Below the pieces are notes generated by a model, which saw nothing but the letters and a program-made list of their open reading frames with translations, was not told the origin of the DNA and searched no databases. The translations under genes and the position numbers were made by a program. Positions 63,246 through 64,000 of a stretch of 64,000 nt of DNA are shown in pieces (position 1 is the stretch's first letter; every line of letters starts with the position of its first letter). The stretch comes from Antedon mediterranea (taxonomy: Eukaryota; Echinodermata; Crinoidea; Comatulida; Antedonidae). The stretch covers positions 26,711,795-26,775,794 of the forward strand of contig NC_092670.1 of assembly GCF_964355755.1 (NCBI RefSeq). Reading direction: 5' to 3'.

Positions 63246-64000
63246 TCATGAGGACCATAGCATATTTGGGCAGTCAAATTCATTGGCGTTCCATTCTTCG
63301 AAAGTATCTTTTAATTCTTTTTGGTAATTGGACCAGTCTTGATCTGGTAAAATATTCCAAATATTTGTGGAGATTTTATTCTTTTTCTTTTTTTTTAATT
63401 GACCAAAGCTTTGTTTAAAATTTGTTATTAATGTATTGTGATCACTGCCTAAATGAAAGCGGTGGTCTTCATCCACAATAAATGTTTCTACATATTCTAT
63501 TAGGTCGTCTGAGGTTAACATATAACCAATAGTTGAGGATTGATTATTCCTCATCCATGTTGTCTTTCCGTGGCATAGTTTTGTACAGTTGAGAACTGTA
63601 AGTTCCGAATTTTCACAAAAATTAAGAAAACGTTTGCCATTGGTATTAAGGACAGGGTCTCCATATGGGATTGCATTACCAATTCTGGCATTAAAGTCTT
63701 CCATAATTAAAATGTGTGCAGCTTTTTCATTTTCAATTTGTAAAATTTCTGATAGGATTTGATTATATAATTCATCAGAGAGACAAGCATAAGTTCCTTC
63801 GACAGAAAAATAAGCTACTGCTATATATATATAATATTATTGTTTAACTTAGCTTTTATCCATAGTCTTTCATAATCATCGTGTGGGTCGAAATAGGCCT
63901 AATTATCATCCATGATTGTAATCGCCTCCGATATTAGAAAACCAATACCACCCCTATTTTTAGATTTTCTATTTTTGCCAATCCATTTATAGCTGTTAAT
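63246..64000 (-). pseudogene. AP endonuclease of the split LINE
   Basis: 63,704-63,246 reads MEDFNARIGNAIPYGDPVLN ... HFLGSDHNTLI-type text (HLGSDHNTLITNFK), the DFNAR and SDH motifs of APE endonucleases. Text to 64,000 (NRGGIGFLISEAI) is its N-terminal part. The first residues are beyond the right edge. Confidence 0.78.

Larger units (their letters stand above)
57355..64000 (-). mobile_element. LINE split by a Penelope-like element; 5' end outside window
   Basis: Minus-strand pieces: endonuclease start (63,990-63,700, YKWIGKNRKSKNRGGIGFLI) and MEDFNARIGN (63,704); RT (62,743-61,684) with QGGFRKDHRCDD, MAFLDFRKAFDTVWRD, GVKQGCALSPILLCIYINEF and the catalytic FWADDVVLLAN; then GLPSINYACS (about 61,590). 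The protein continues at 57,940 with ISDIQNLEKTQMAKAIL, KAPRTT, FKARSNTLALNLYG and a final CPIC zinc knuckle near 57,370. There are multiple frameshifts. The gap between 61,570 and 57,945 is a later insertion. Confidence 0.82.

Overview
The window is metazoan nuclear DNA: about two-thirds A+T, intron-rich, and dominated by transposable elements at different stages of decay. Several things point to a marine invertebrate deuterostome, most likely an echinoderm. These are tracts built from AGGCCTAG, L2/CR1-type LINEs with (TGAT)n or (GAAT)n tails, Penelope-like elements, a 2A-like peptide in a LINE, and a CENP-I gene whose protein is only distantly similar to the vertebrate one. That placement is inference. 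No prokaryotic features were seen.

Region 1-30,100. One host gene fills this half on the minus strand: the kinetochore protein CENP-I (CENPI/Mis6). I resolved twelve coding exons from the ATG at 30,027 down to 1,703. Every junction has GT-AG sites and the reading phase agrees across all of them. The 3' exons lie beyond the left edge. The introns hold a tRNA-derived SINE, L2-like and other LINE remnants, Helitron-like repeats, a TTAA MITE, several terminal-inverted-repeat (TIR) elements, and a 5.16 kb TIR element (11,989-17,147). That element encodes a FEN/XPG-like nuclease fused to a Tesmin/TSO1-type CXC domain and is itself interrupted by a hAT element.

Region 30,100-45,500. I recognise no host gene here. 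It holds inverted-repeat elements, LINE remnants, and a long minus-strand CR1-like LINE (36,330-41,519) with a 2A-like peptide, a PHD finger, an AP endonuclease and a reverse transcriptase (RT). Two TIR elements with clean target duplications are nested in that LINE. A perfect 29 x 16 bp minisatellite follows at 41,935-42,398.

Region 45,500-64,000. This is stacked retroelements. A Penelope-like element with RT and GIY-YIG domains is split by a complete Ty3/gypsy element with identical 136 bp LTRs. A nearly complete LINE with an L1-like ORF1 lies on the minus strand at 52,670-56,863. A third LINE (57,355-64,000) is split by a second Penelope-like element, which is in turn split by a fourth LINE.

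The elements do not form a pathway with one another. Their nesting gives a relative insertion order. The host locus of interest is CENPI, and the most unusual element is the FEN-like/CXC TIR element.
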